From positions 2,521,276 through 2,585,275 of the forward strand of contig NZ_AQUI01000002.1 of the NCBI RefSeq assembly GCF_000371785.1: a stretch of DNA of 64,000 bases, written 5' to 3'. Shown here in pieces: positions 55,127 to 63,771 of the stretch (the first letter of the stretch is position 1; each line of letters opens with the position of its first letter). The position numbers and the translations under genes were made by a program. The stretch comes from Actinopolyspora halophila DSM 43834. GTDB taxonomy: Bacteria; Actinomycetota; Actinomycetes; Mycobacteriales; Pseudonocardiaceae. The notes beneath the pieces are model-generated. The model made no database searches, was not told the origin of the DNA, and saw only the letters and a program-made list of their open reading frames with translations.

Positions 55127-55528
55127 ATGGTGTCTGAGCGCTGTCGCTGGTGGCTGGTCCGTGACGTGTGGGATGTGGTGCGTGCGGCGAGCCCGACGCA
55201 TATGCATCTGCGGAACCGGCTGGTGACCGCGCTCGTGGCCACGCTGATCGTGGATGTGCTGGCCAGTGTGACCATGTTCCTTCTCGAAGGGGAGGCGTCG
55301 TCGACCGCGCTGGACAGCTTCGGCGATGCGCTGTACTGGACCACGTCGCAGTTGACGACGGTGTCTTCGACGATGCCGAACCCGGTCACCGGGGTGGGGC
55401 AGGTGATCACGGTGCTCGTGAACGTGTACTCGATCACCGTGGTCTCGACCCTGGCCGGTATGTTCGGCGCGTTTTTCCATCGGCGCGGCGAAGAACGCCA
55501 CCCGGTGCACGGGGAGCAAACGCCCTAG
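55127..55528 (+). CDS. two-TM ion channel family protein with atypical filter
   Basis: 133 residues: a first hydrophobic helix (LVTALVATLIVDVLASVTMFL), a pore loop DALYWTTSQLTTVSSTMPNP, and a second helix (QVITVLVNVYSITVVSTLAG). The layout is that of a 2-TM potassium channel, but the selectivity filter TVGYGD is replaced by TVSSTMPNP. Such relatives exist in actinomycetes and their ion preference is not known. The ATG at 55127 is the first Met after the thioesterase remnant, which is in the same frame. The stop overlaps the IS481 remnant end (CTAG). Confidence 0.6.
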   Translation: MVSERCRWWLVRDVWDVVRAASPTHMHLRNRLVTALVATLIVDVLASVTMFLLEGEASSTALDSFGDALYWTTSQLTTVSSTMPNPVTGVGQVITVLVNVYSITVVSTLAGMFGAFFHRRGEERHPVHGEQTP

Positions 55529-55975
55529 ATGTGTTGTTCGGTGAGGTTAGGTATGCGGCTGGCGGGGGTGGTGCCCGCGATGCCGGTGTGGGGTCGGTGG
55601 TAGTTGTACCAGTCGAGCCAGTCGGGGAAGGCTGCTTGGCGGTGGGTTTCTGAGGTCCAGGACATTGCGTAGGCCCGTTCGTCGGGCGGAGTGTGGTGGA
55701 ATCGTCCGACTTGGCCGTTGGTCTGGGAGTGCCGGGGCCGGGTGAGCCGGCGGCCGCTGCCGAGGTCGGTGCAGGTGTCGTGTCAGGTGTTGTCGGTGTA
55801 GGCCCAGGCGTTGTCGGTGAGCACGCGTTCGATCATGTCGTCCTGGGGCGAACCAGGTGTGGGCACGGCGCAGGAATTCCGCGCAGGTGAAGGCTTTCTC
55901 GTCGGAGAGGGGGTCGGTGTAGGGAGGAACGGTGCAGATCGGTGATCCACACCGCTCCCGGAGATCCGCACTCAC
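55525..55975 (-). pseudogene. IS481-family transposase remnant
   Basis: The C-terminal part of the DDE domain is readable across frames: VLTDNAWAYTDNT, RPRHSQTNGQVGRFH, DWLDWYNYHRPHTGI, and TTPASRIPNL at the end. A stop codon and frameshifts interrupt it and the N-terminal two thirds are missing. It is a non-functional remnant. Confidence 0.7.
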
Positions 55976-56034
55976 ATCAAGGTCATCGATCCCGTGTACT
56001 CCCTGTCACCAACGTGCCGGAACAGCACATCTAG
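55525..56034 (-). mobile_element. internally deleted IS481-family element
   Basis: Bounded by CTAGATGTGTTGTTCGG on the left and CCGGAACAGCACATCTAG on the right, which are inverted with one mismatch and one extra base. IS481 elements often target CTAG, and here CTAG is at both ends. Only about 510 bp remain versus about 1 kb for a full element. Confidence 0.65.
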
Positions 56035-56345
56035 AAGTCGTGGGCGGCGTCGGCCGTGCCTGGCGTGTTCGAGCGGAACCGAGCCAAGTGCACTCGCCGG
56101 GCCAGCCGGATAGTGGGCCGGATCAACAACTCCACACTGCCCACGACGAACAACCAGGTGCTGGCGGTATCCAACGCGTCATCGAGCAGGAACGCGCTGC
56201 CGAGCACGAACCAGAGGCCGATCAGCAGGTCGTTGATGATACTGACGACCTCGTAGCGCTGCCGGATCACCAGCTCGTCATGACCGATATGCACCACGGT
56301 GGTGCCGGTGTTGTCTCCCGCGCTGCCAGATGATCCCGTGGACAA
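56031..56345 (-). CDS. YrhK-like small membrane protein
   Basis: 104 residues with the YrhK signature: HDELVIRQRYEVVSIINDLLIG, WFVLGSAFLL, and a second helix (ASTWLFVVGSVELLIRPTIR). Two membrane helices are predicted. Function is unknown. Start is TTG at 56345 after GGAAGGAG. Its stop codon is formed by the CTAG at the IS481 end, so the native C terminus might once have differed. Confidence 0.72.
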   Translation of the reverse strand: MSTGSSGSAGDNTGTTVVHIGHDELVIRQRYEVVSIINDLLIGLWFVLGSAFLLDDALDTASTWLFVVGSVELLIRPTIRLARRVHLARFRSNTPGTADAAHDF

Positions 56346-56513
56346 CGGGCAGCTCCTTCCTGCGCTCTTGACAGCGCCGATCGTGGCACTCCTCTCGGGT
56401 GTTCGCCCGGTGGGAGGCTATGCGCCTACCCCGCTGAGCGCATCTGCGTCTTCTGGTTGTCAAGTTGAGGTCAGGGGGCAGCATCAGGGCGCTCAGGATT
56501 GGAGGTAGTGGCT

Positions 56514-56720
56514 GTGGCGAAGGCGCGGTGTGCTGTATCCGGATCCGCTCGGTGGATACCCGCCCGTGCATGTCCGGGACTCGATCCCGGTGGTGCAGCA
56601 GCATCCGGATGGGCAGGCGGTGCCGGGCCCGTCAGGGGCCCCGGGCAGTTGCTGGGCTGCGTCGGTTTCTGGAAGCGACCGGGTACGAGCTGGTGGTCAC
56701 TGCGGCTGCGCCGCCACTCC
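56514..56720 (+). pseudogene. N-terminal fragment of NAD-dependent formate dehydrogenase
   Basis: After a GGAGG ribosome site the sequence reads VAKARC, then in a shifted frame VLYPDPLGGYPP, VRDSIPVVQQHPDGQAVP, and in a third frame LRRFLEATGYELVVT. These follow the start of NAD-dependent formate dehydrogenases (VLCVLYDDPVxGYPP, LRxFLEAxGHxLVVT). Two frameshifts and loss of the rest of the protein (about 300 residues) make it a pseudogene. Confidence 0.65.
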
Positions 56721-56724
56721 GGAC

Positions 56725-56868
56725 GTGCTCGAACAGGTGCTGCGCAACATGTTCCTCGGTAACCCTCCCGGCAACCACGATCGCATCTTGGACTTCTCCA
56801 CCGCGGTGACGAGCGGACTGTTCTTCGTACCCCCGCCGACTTCCTCGACGACCCGCCCGACCCCGTGG
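56725..56868 (+). pseudogene. C-terminal fragment of a DyP-type peroxidase
   Basis: VLRNMFLGNPPGNHDRILDF and STAVTSGLFFVPP, then in a shifted frame ADFLDDPP, match the C terminus of DyP-type haem peroxidases (RRMFxGxPPGNxDRxLDFSTxVTGxLFFVPSxxFLDD). All upstream domains are missing. Confidence 0.65.
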
Positions 56869-57122
56869 GCAAGATGTTCTTCAATATTCCGGCCACCTTC
56901 GCCGAGTCCGAGGTCGACCTCCTACGTGTGTCCCCATGAGGGCATGGCCGTCGCTCGCGCGCCGAGGGCAAGCTGCGCGGCAAGCGACCCAAGCAGCAGG
57001 CCGAGCTACGACGGATGCACGCCACCGGCGACTACACGATCACCGAGCTCACCGAACCGTTCGCCGTCTCTCGCTCTCGACCGACCGTCTACCGAACCCT
57101 GCAGCGCAATGGCGGCTCATGA
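56863..57122 (+). pseudogene. C-terminal fragment of a serine recombinase (resolvase)
   Basis: GKMFFNIPATFAESEVDLLR and, after an in-frame stop, EGKLRGKRPKQQAELRRM and GDYTITELTEPFAVSRSRPTVYRTL. These are the E-helix and helix-turn-helix of the resolvase/invertase family. The catalytic N-terminal domain with its Ser is missing. It abuts the DyP fragment, so three unrelated gene pieces are joined here. From its end to 57312 I see nothing further. Confidence 0.7.
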
Positions 57123-57312
57123 CACGTTCCTTACCGGCGCCCCGGCTCGTCGAGCTCGGCGCCGCCCAGCTCCCGCTTTCCCGCACGCGCCCACTATGCC
57201 CTGGCGGACTTCCGTGGCCGGGACACACGAAACGTCACCTCGGCGGAGCCCGCTCCACCCGCGGGCCGACACATCGCAGTGGTCGGCCGGGCGACTGCTT
57301 CGGCGCGAGTTG

Positions 57313-58329
57313 CTACATCGTCAGGACGACGCGGAAACGGGCCTGGTTGCTCATCATCCGTTCGTAGGCTTGGGCGGCCTTGGCCAGCGGCACGGTATCG
57401 ATCATCGGCCGGACACCGGTCAACCTGCTGAACCGCAACGTGTCCTCGGAGTCCTTCGAAGTTCCGGAGGGATGCCCCACGATCGAGGCGGCCGGCGTTA
57501 TCAGGGAAGGCGCCGTGACCTCGAGCGGATCACTCGCCGCGCCGAGAACGAGCAGCTGCCCCCGAGGGGCGAGCCCTGGCAGCATACGACCGGCCGCGGC
57601 CCCGCTGGCCGCCGTGGCCAGCACCACTTTCGCGCCGCCCGTCGCGGCCAGTGCCTGCCCCGGGTCCGTGGCTTCGCTGTCGATGTGCTCGTGCGCGCCG
57701 AGCTCGCGAGCGAGTTCCGCCTTCGCCGAGCCGCGGGAGATCGCGACGACCTCCATGCCCATGCCGGCGGCGAACTGAATGCCGAGATGCCCCAGCCCAC
57801 CCACACCGAGCACGGCGACGCGGTCTCCCGGGCGAGCCGGGCTCTCCCGCAGCGCGTGATAAGTGGTGACCCCGGCACACAGCAGGGGCGCCGCCTCGAT
57901 GGCGGACAGCTGCTCGGGCATCCGCGCCAAGGCGTCGGCGGGCACCACCACCGCCTCGGCATAGCCCCCGTCGAAAGTAATACCGGGCACCCTGCCGTTG
58001 GCGCAGGTGATGAAGTCCCCGCGGCGGCAGGATTCGCAGTGGTAGCAGGCACCGCCGAACCAGCCCACACCCACCCGTTGCCCGCGTTGCCACGAACCCC
58101 GCACACCGGTCCCGATCTCGTCGATCGTCCCCACGATCTCGTGACCGGGGACGATCGGATAGGGCGTGCTCGGCAGCACGCCCTCCTTTGCCCACATGTC
58201 GCTGTGACAGATTCCGCAGGCCTCGACCCGAACCCGCACCTCGCCCGCGCCGACCTCTGGTACTTCCCGGTCGACCAGTTCCAGTGGGCCACCGGGCTCG
58301 GCGACCTGAACAGCGCGCATCGAAGGCAT
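57313..58329 (-). CDS. zinc-dependent alcohol dehydrogenase
   Basis: 338 residues of the MDR family. Catalytic zinc ligands: CGICHSD (Cys) and PGHEIVG (His-Glu). The structural-zinc loop has Cys at ACYHCESCRRGDFITC. The NAD(P)-binding Rossmann motif is VLGVGGLGHLGIQFA. It oxidises alcohols or reduces aldehydes; the sequence resembles AdhA-type enzymes of broad specificity. ATG or the internal Met of MPSMRAVQV can serve as start. Downstream is fragmented DNA, upstream is the MerR gene on the same strand. Confidence 0.88.
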   Translation of the reverse strand: MPSMRAVQVAEPGGPLELVDREVPEVGAGEVRVRVEACGICHSDMWAKEGVLPSTPYPIVPGHEIVGTIDEIGTGVRGSWQRGQRVGVGWFGGACYHCESCRRGDFITCANGRVPGITFDGGYAEAVVVPADALARMPEQLSAIEAAPLLCAGVTTYHALRESPARPGDRVAVLGVGGLGHLGIQFAAGMGMEVVAISRGSAKAELARELGAHEHIDSEATDPGQALAATGGAKVVLATAASGAAAGRMLPGLAPRGQLLVLGAASDPLEVTAPSLITPAASIVGHPSGTSKDSEDTLRFSRLTGVRPMIDTVPLAKAAQAYERMMSNQARFRVVLTM

Positions 58330-58559
58330 CCCGAACTCCTCGTACCGTGCCGGATCCCACTTCGTTCATACCCTGGCGTCCTCGAACTCACACTTTCCGA
58401 GGACTCGCGTGTAGGGGTGATGTCGTGAGCCGGCTGACAGCGTTTTCGTCCGCATCGTGGAGTTCCCACTGGGACAGGTCGGTCTTCGGCCCGGGAAGCA
58501 CACCGACCGAGCCGACCGCTGTGGCGCGGGAACTCCTCCCGCGCCACGGTGACGGTCGT

Positions 58560-59510
58560 TCAGCCGTTCCGCAGGGCGGCGACCAGCCACTCCGCGGCAG
58601 GTGCCACCTCCTCGGGGACGGGCCAGTCGTTGATCACGGCCAGCAGCCGCCAGTACCGCTCGTAGCGTCGGTCGCCGGAGGACTCCAGCAGTTCCAGCAG
58701 CCAGGACCGAAAGGCCGGCCCGTCCACCTGCCCGGTGTGGCGGGCGTAGGCCGCGACGAGCTCGGTGGCCACCGGCCGCGCCGCGGGCGAGTGCGGTTCG
58801 ATTCCCGCCTCGGTGGCCTCCTCGACCCGCTGCCGCAGCAGCGTGGCCAGAGACCGGTTCGAATCGGCATCGGGGTGGTGGTCCACCTCCGCGACGGCCC
58901 GGACCTGCGCGGTGGCCGCCCGGCGCAGGCCTTCCCGGAATTCGGGATCCTGGACGAGTTCGGCCAGCTCCACCCAGGACTCGGTCTGCTGCTGCGTCGG
59001 TTCCTCGGGCAGCTCGGGCACGGCCCCGCGCATCATGGGCAGAAAGTCCGGCCCGAGATCGAGGTCGCCGAAGGTGTCGTCGATGAAGTCGTTGATCAGA
59101 GCACGTCGTTCGTCTGCGGACAGCTGCGCCAGTTCGTGCATGAGTCGGATCTCCTCGGGAGTGCTGCTTCCGCGGCCGGCCACTCTCCGCAACACGGCAC
59201 GATGCAGCCGCAGGGTGCGGATCCGCAGTTCCAGAGCCGCCGCGTGCGCCTCGGTCACTTCGGGAATCGTGACCTCGCTGTCCAGAACCTCCTTGATAGT
59301 CGCGAGGCCCACGCCCAGTTCGCGCAGCGTGTGGACCAGACCGAGACGTAGCTGCGCGTCGGGGCCGTAGAGCCGATAGCCGGCGCGGGTCCGGTCGGCC
59401 GGTGGAACCAGTCCCGCGTCGGATCAGAATCGGATGGTTTTGACGGTCAGCCCCGTCGTTCGGGCCAATTCGCCGATCGTGAGAAGCGTTTCACCAGCCC
59501 CGTCGGTCAC
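58560..59510 (-). pseudogene. MerR family regulator interrupted by an in-frame TGA
   Basis: From GTG 59510 the frame gives TLLTIGELARTTGLTVKTIRF, in two parts, then a TGA at 59424-59426, then SDAGLVPPADRTRAGYRLYG and the rest of a 316-codon regulator in the same frame. The TGA replaces the Tyr/Trp that follows IRF in MerR helix-turn-helix domains (IRFYSD or IRFWSD). The C-terminal effector part (IKEVLDSEVTIPEV, then long helices) is intact. It is either a one-codon nonsense mutant or a stop that is read through. Translation may restart at GTG/ATG 59312, losing the DNA-binding domain. Confidence 0.72.
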
Positions 59511-59752
59511 TCTGAAGTCTCCTGCCGCTGGAGAGTCAAACCCCCGCGCAGCTCGGACGAACCGAAGCCGAACGGTACCGTTCACCGTCGCGCTGCGTCG
59601 GCGATGAACGGGGGCGTGTGGACGAGGGACGGATCGTGAAGTTCGGCGTCTCGACACCCGAACTTCCTTCCGCGGCCGACGGTGTTGTCCGCCCCGACCT
59701 GTCGGCCGGGGCGTCTGCACCCGAGCACTCACCACTTCCGCACCGGGAGCGA

Positions 59753-61021
59753 TCAGGAGCGCCTCGTCACTCCGGAGGGAACGGTCTCCTCGGGAAAGTC
59801 CTTCGCTCCCTCGTCAACCGCGGGTGCGGACGGAGCGATTCCGGTCGGTTCCGACTGTCCGGCCGAGTCCGCGACGGTGTCGTGCCGTTGTGGGCTGCTT
59901 CGGGTCCAGTGGAGCAACAGCAACGCCAGCACTGCCACGGCCGCGGAAGCCGGCCCGAGTGCGTCCCAGCCCCACCGGGAGACGACGGCACCGCCGGTGA
60001 CGCCGCCGAGCCCCATGCCGAGGTACATCGCCGAGGAGTTGAAGGCGATCACCACACTGGCCAGGGCCGGTTTCAGTGCGATCAGCCGGTGCTGCACCGC
60101 GGGCATGATCCCCCAGCCGCCGAAGCCCCACAGAGCCAGCAGCACGGCGCTGACCGGAAGTGCGGTCCCGGCCAGTGGCAGCAGAGCGAGGCCGGCGGTG
60201 AGCACCAGCAATGAGCCGACGATCCCGACGGACGAGCCGAACCTGTCGGTGACGCGCCCCACCACCACATTGCCGGTCGCGCCCGCGGCGCCGTAGACGA
60301 ACAGCAGCACACCGAGCGTGCCGGCACTTACTCCGGTCAGTGATTCGAGCATCGGTGCCGCGTACGTGTAACCGGCGAAGTCGGCCAGGGAAGCCAGCGC
60401 GGACACGGTCAGCACCAGCACGACCGCCCGATTTCGAAGCACACCGATGCGTTCGCCGAGCCGGATCGGTGGTGGCGCGGGAACCGCAGGAAGCACTCGC
60501 AACGCGAGGGAAGCGATCACACCGAGTGCCGCGACCAACCAGAACAGCCCCTGGTAGCCGAACACGCCGTTCAGCAGCACACCAGCGGGCACGCCGATCA
60601 CCGTGGCCAGCGTCAACCCGGACAGCACCACCGAGACCGCCCGTCCACGCCGGTCCAGCGGGACCAGATCGCTCGCGATGACCACTGCCGTGGGAGTGAA
60701 CAGGCTCGCGCCGATCGCGCCGAGCACGCGGGCGGCGGTGAGGGTGGCGAAGTCCGGGGCCAGCGCCGTGGCCACGTTGCTGGCCACGAACAGCCCCAGC
60801 GAGAACCACAACAGCCGCCGCCTTTCCCATCTGGACACCATTGTGGACAGAACGGGTGCGCTGACCGCGTACGTCAACGCGTGCACGGTGACCAGCTGTC
60901 CCGCGACCGTCACCGACACGCCGATGTGACCGGCGATCGCGGGGAGCACTCCGGCTACGAGATACGAGCCGGTGTTGACGACGAAGGTGCCGACAGCGAG
61001 CACCAACAGCCGGAAAGACAT
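59753..61021 (-). CDS. MFS transporter (DHA1-like)
   Basis: 422 residues with 12 membrane helices. Start MSFRLLVLAVGTFVVNTGSY; motif A-like SAPVLSTMVSRWERRRLL after TM2; VLGAIGASLFTPTAVVIASD and RGRAVSVVLSGLTLATVIGV in the N-terminal half. This matches the drug:H+ antiporter/AraJ-like subgroup, which exports sugars, arabinose-like compounds or drugs. It is upstream of the MerR gene on the same strand and is a plausible target of it. The C-terminal tail of about 40 residues is hydrophilic. Confidence 0.85.
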   Translation of the reverse strand: MSFRLLVLAVGTFVVNTGSYLVAGVLPAIAGHIGVSVTVAGQLVTVHALTYAVSAPVLSTMVSRWERRRLLWFSLGLFVASNVATALAPDFATLTAARVLGAIGASLFTPTAVVIASDLVPLDRRGRAVSVVLSGLTLATVIGVPAGVLLNGVFGYQGLFWLVAALGVIASLALRVLPAVPAPPPIRLGERIGVLRNRAVVLVLTVSALASLADFAGYTYAAPMLESLTGVSAGTLGVLLFVYGAAGATGNVVVGRVTDRFGSSVGIVGSLLVLTAGLALLPLAGTALPVSAVLLALWGFGGWGIMPAVQHRLIALKPALASVVIAFNSSAMYLGMGLGGVTGGAVVSRWGWDALGPASAAVAVLALLLLHWTRSSPQRHDTVADSAGQSEPTGIAPSAPAVDEGAKDFPEETVPSGVTRRS

Positions 61022-61584
61022 GGGCATCCTTCGGGCACGTTCGAAACGAACAGGGCACAACGGGGACACGAGGCCACCGAAAACGGGTGACCACGTGTCG
61101 TGGGAGAGATGTGTCCACTGGTGTGGGCACAGGATCCGCAACCGAGCCCGGTCGGCGAATGCGGTGGACGAGCACCGGATGCGGCGAAGAATTGTTCGTT
61201 CGACCGAGGACCCTGCAACCGCGGCCGGCCGTTCCGGCCGGACCCGTTCTCGGTGTCGACTCGCGAACACGGCCCCTCGGGGCCGCACCGGGACTTTCGT
61301 TCGGGACGGCGACGGTGTTACGCCACGTGGCTCGTTTCACAGGAAGCGGCGATGGTGGTGCGGAAACACCCCGGCACGGGAGCGGGTCTCCCGCACCGTG
61401 TCGACCGCGGCCGGAATCCCGACCCGTCGACATGTCCTGTTCGGATCTCTCCCGAGGTCAACAGCCTTACCTAGCCGAGTGACAGTACGCCGAACCCGTC
61501 GAGCGGGCACCGGTACTGCGGCAGTGTGGGCCGCGACACTGAACCCGACCACGTCGGGGTCCGTCCGGAACGGAGGTAATCGAG
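61022..61584. other. intergenic region between MFS and secreted protein genes
   Basis: About 560 bases with the divergent promoters of the two flanking genes. Frames in both strands here show no family signature and poor codon bias, and I see no repeat or mobile end. Confidence 0.45.
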
Positions 61585-62052
61585 ATGTCTGCTCACGTAA
61601 CGGCCCCTCGCTCGGTCAGACGGTTCGCGCTGGTCGCGGCCACCGCTCTGGCCGCCTCCCTGCTGGGAACCACCCCTGTCACGGCCCGGGAGCACACCAC
61701 CCGGCTGCCACCGGATCAGGACCGGCGTTCCTGCGGGAGCCTGCTGATCAAGAGGGCGAGCGTGACACCACAACAGAACGACGGCATGTTCACGGTCAAT
61801 CTGGTCCCGGAGATCGATGGACCCAAGCCACCGGTCGATCTCGCCTGGAGCGATCTGCGGAACTGTGTGACCTTCCCGAACCAGAAGACGCTGCGCCACC
61901 AGTTCGACTGCCATGCCCTGGGCAACTTCACCAGCGACGATCCGGTCTGGAACCTGGAGTCCGACCGGGCGCCCAACGGGGACTGGTGGAACGACGTACG
62001 ACAGCACAAGTGCAACTGGGGCAGCAGCGACGGCGGAGGATCGTCCCACTGA
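61585..62052 (+). CDS. small secreted protein (DUF2599-like)
   Basis: 155 residues with a signal peptide (RRFALVAATALAASLLGTTPVTA, read as basic start, hydrophobic core, cleavage after TA). The mature protein has four Cys, and its end, HQFDCHALGNF, VWNLESDRAPNG, VRQHKCNW, resembles the DUF2599 pattern (QFxCH...WNLExxRP...CN). Function is unknown. ATG 61585 follows GGAGG. A strong hairpin follows the gene. Confidence 0.65.
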   Translation: MSAHVTAPRSVRRFALVAATALAASLLGTTPVTAREHTTRLPPDQDRRSCGSLLIKRASVTPQQNDGMFTVNLVPEIDGPKPPVDLAWSDLRNCVTFPNQKTLRHQFDCHALGNFTSDDPVWNLESDRAPNGDWWNDVRQHKCNWGSSDGGGSSH

Positions 62053-62072
62053 GCAGAGGTGTACCGACAAGA

Positions 62073-62106
62073 GCGGCCCAGGACCTCGTACCACGTCCTG
62101 GGCCGC
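62073..62106. terminator. intrinsic terminator after the secreted protein gene
   Basis: GCGGCCCAGGAC (62073-62084) pairs perfectly with GTCCTGGGCCGC (62095-62106), with a 10-base loop. It lies between convergent genes and can serve both. Confidence 0.8.
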
Positions 62107-62135
62107 CCCTCGGCCGAATCGTGCACGGAACCGCT

Positions 62136-63359
62136 TCAGTCGTCGCGCGCGGCGAAGGGACCGCCGGTACCGAAGATCCGTTCGGCGAAGCGTTCACCGA
62201 TGCGGTGGTGTGTGGCGGCGTCCGGGTGAAGCTGATCGGGCAGCGGCAGTTCGGCGGTGTCCGCTTCGCCGTAGAGCTCCCGGCCGTCGAGGTAGTGCAG
62301 GTTCGGGTCGTCGGCCGCCCGCTGCTTCACGATGCGGGCGAGCTCCTCGCGAATGACGTTGAGTGTCAGCTTGCCCGCGGCACGTTCCGCCGGGTCACCG
62401 CCGGCCCGGAAACTGAGCTTCCCGGCTTCGAGGTCCTCGAAGTCCGGGACGCTGGGGCCGGGCGTGTCCTCGTGAATGGGGCAGTGGACGGGGGAGGCGA
62501 CCAGCAACGGGGTGTTGGGATGGCCCTCGCGGACGGTGTCGAGGAAGCCGTGCACGGCAGGCGTGAAGGCGCGCAGCCGCATCAGATCGGTGTTGACCAG
62601 ATTGATGCCGATCTTGACGCTGATCAGCTCCGCCGGGGTGTCGCGCAGGGCACGAGCGGTGAACGGGTCGAGCAGCGCGCTGCCGCCCAGCCCCAGGTTG
62701 ATCAGTTCCACCCCGCCGCGGGAAGCCGCCAGCGCAGGCCAGGTCGTGGTGGGGCTCGCCGCGTCGGAGCCGTGGCTGATCGAGCTGCCGTGGTGCAGCC
62801 ACACTTGCCGCCCCCGGTCCGGCACGGCTTCGACGGGGGCGTCGGTGCGCAGTTCGACCAGCTGGGTGATCTCGCTGTACGGCAGCCAGATCTCCAGGTC
62901 TTTCGGCTCGGCGGAAAGACCGGAAAAACGGGCCGTACCGACCGGGCCGGTCCGGGTCTCGACGGAGCCGGTGGTCATGTCCACGGTCCTGAGATCGCCA
63001 CCGGACACGCTGGTCCGGGCGGCCAGACCGCCGTCGACGAGCAGGTCGTACACGCCGTCCGGTCGGGGTGGCGCCCCCTGATAAGCCATCTTGGTGGGCA
63101 GCGTGTCCAGCTCCACGGTGGTGGCTCGGGTGCGCAGGACCAGTCGCACGCCGGAGGGCTGGGCCTCCGCCATGGCCAGCTGCCCGTCGGCGCACTGGGC
63201 GCGCGCCCGGGCGGGAAGTCGATGCGGCAGCACCCCGTGCTCGGTGCGTTCCAGGTCGAGCGCACCGCGCAGCAGGTCCGCGGTGACGGGTGTGGTGATC
63301 CAGCCTCCGTCCTCGCTCCGCTCCTGGCGCGCCGAGGCGTCACTGCTTGGGGAAACCAT
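62136..63359 (-). CDS. SGNH/GDSL-type hydrolase
   Basis: 407 residues. A beta-sandwich N-terminal domain (about 1-190) precedes an SGNH hydrolase domain with the Ser in LHHGSSISHGSDAASP, GLGGSALLDP (Gly of block II), IGINLVNTD (Asn of block III) and LPDQLHPDAATHH (Asp-x-x-His of block V). It should hydrolyse an acyl ester of unknown nature; the two-domain plan resembles carbohydrate esterases. No signal peptide is evident. The ATG at 63359 is chosen because further upstream the frame loses similarity and codon bias. Confidence 0.8.
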   Translation of the reverse strand: MVSPSSDASARQERSEDGGWITTPVTADLLRGALDLERTEHGVLPHRLPARARAQCADGQLAMAEAQPSGVRLVLRTRATTVELDTLPTKMAYQGAPPRPDGVYDLLVDGGLAARTSVSGGDLRTVDMTTGSVETRTGPVGTARFSGLSAEPKDLEIWLPYSEITQLVELRTDAPVEAVPDRGRQVWLHHGSSISHGSDAASPTTTWPALAASRGGVELINLGLGGSALLDPFTARALRDTPAELISVKIGINLVNTDLMRLRAFTPAVHGFLDTVREGHPNTPLLVASPVHCPIHEDTPGPSVPDFEDLEAGKLSFRAGGDPAERAAGKLTLNVIREELARIVKQRAADDPNLHYLDGRELYGEADTAELPLPDQLHPDAATHHRIGERFAERIFGTGGPFAARDD

Positions 63360-63518
63360 GGCCACAATTCTGGCAACCGAAGGTTCGATCCGCACACGAA
63401 TTCGCCGTGCATTCCGATATGCCTCCTTCCGCAGAAGCACGGCCGTTCAGATGCCGGTCGTGAGTGGAGACCCGTCCGCGGGTCGGTCCATGCACGGGCT
63501 GACCGAACGAGACAGCTA

Positions 63519-63771
63519 GGGCGCTGCGTTCCCGCGGGGGTACTGTCCATGGCAGTGGCCAGCTGCAGCACCATCGCCCGACTCGGGTGCGCCCGGCCGG
63601 ACTCCACGCAGGAGAGGTGTCGTGCTGAGGTCTCCGCTAGAAGGGCGAGGTCAAGCTGACTGAGCCCGCGATGGTGTCGCCACTTCAGCAGCAGGGTCTC
63701 TCCCGCTCCGTCCCTCCCGCCAGCCTGTCGGAAGTGCCTGGGGACCTGGGAGGAACCGTGGACGTAGCCGC
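63519..63771 (-). pseudogene. XRE (MmyB-like) regulator fragment, frameshifted
   Basis: KWRHHRGLSQLDLALLAETS, ARHLSCVESGRAHPSRAMVL and QLATAMD form a clear Cro/C1-type helix-turn-helix of the MmyB group. Directly after, a one-base shift changes frame to VPPRERSALAVSFG, which corresponds to the family's VPLRERNALLLAAG, and the C-terminal PAS-like domain is then missing. No clear start codon precedes it. It overlaps the start of the divergent methyltransferase gene. Confidence 0.55.

Noticed and set aside
60972-63659. An 895-codon plus-strand frame spanning the secreted protein and SGNH hydrolase region
   Set aside because: It runs antisense to the SGNH gene and across two terminator hairpins, and has no family motif. 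It is an artefact of high GC.
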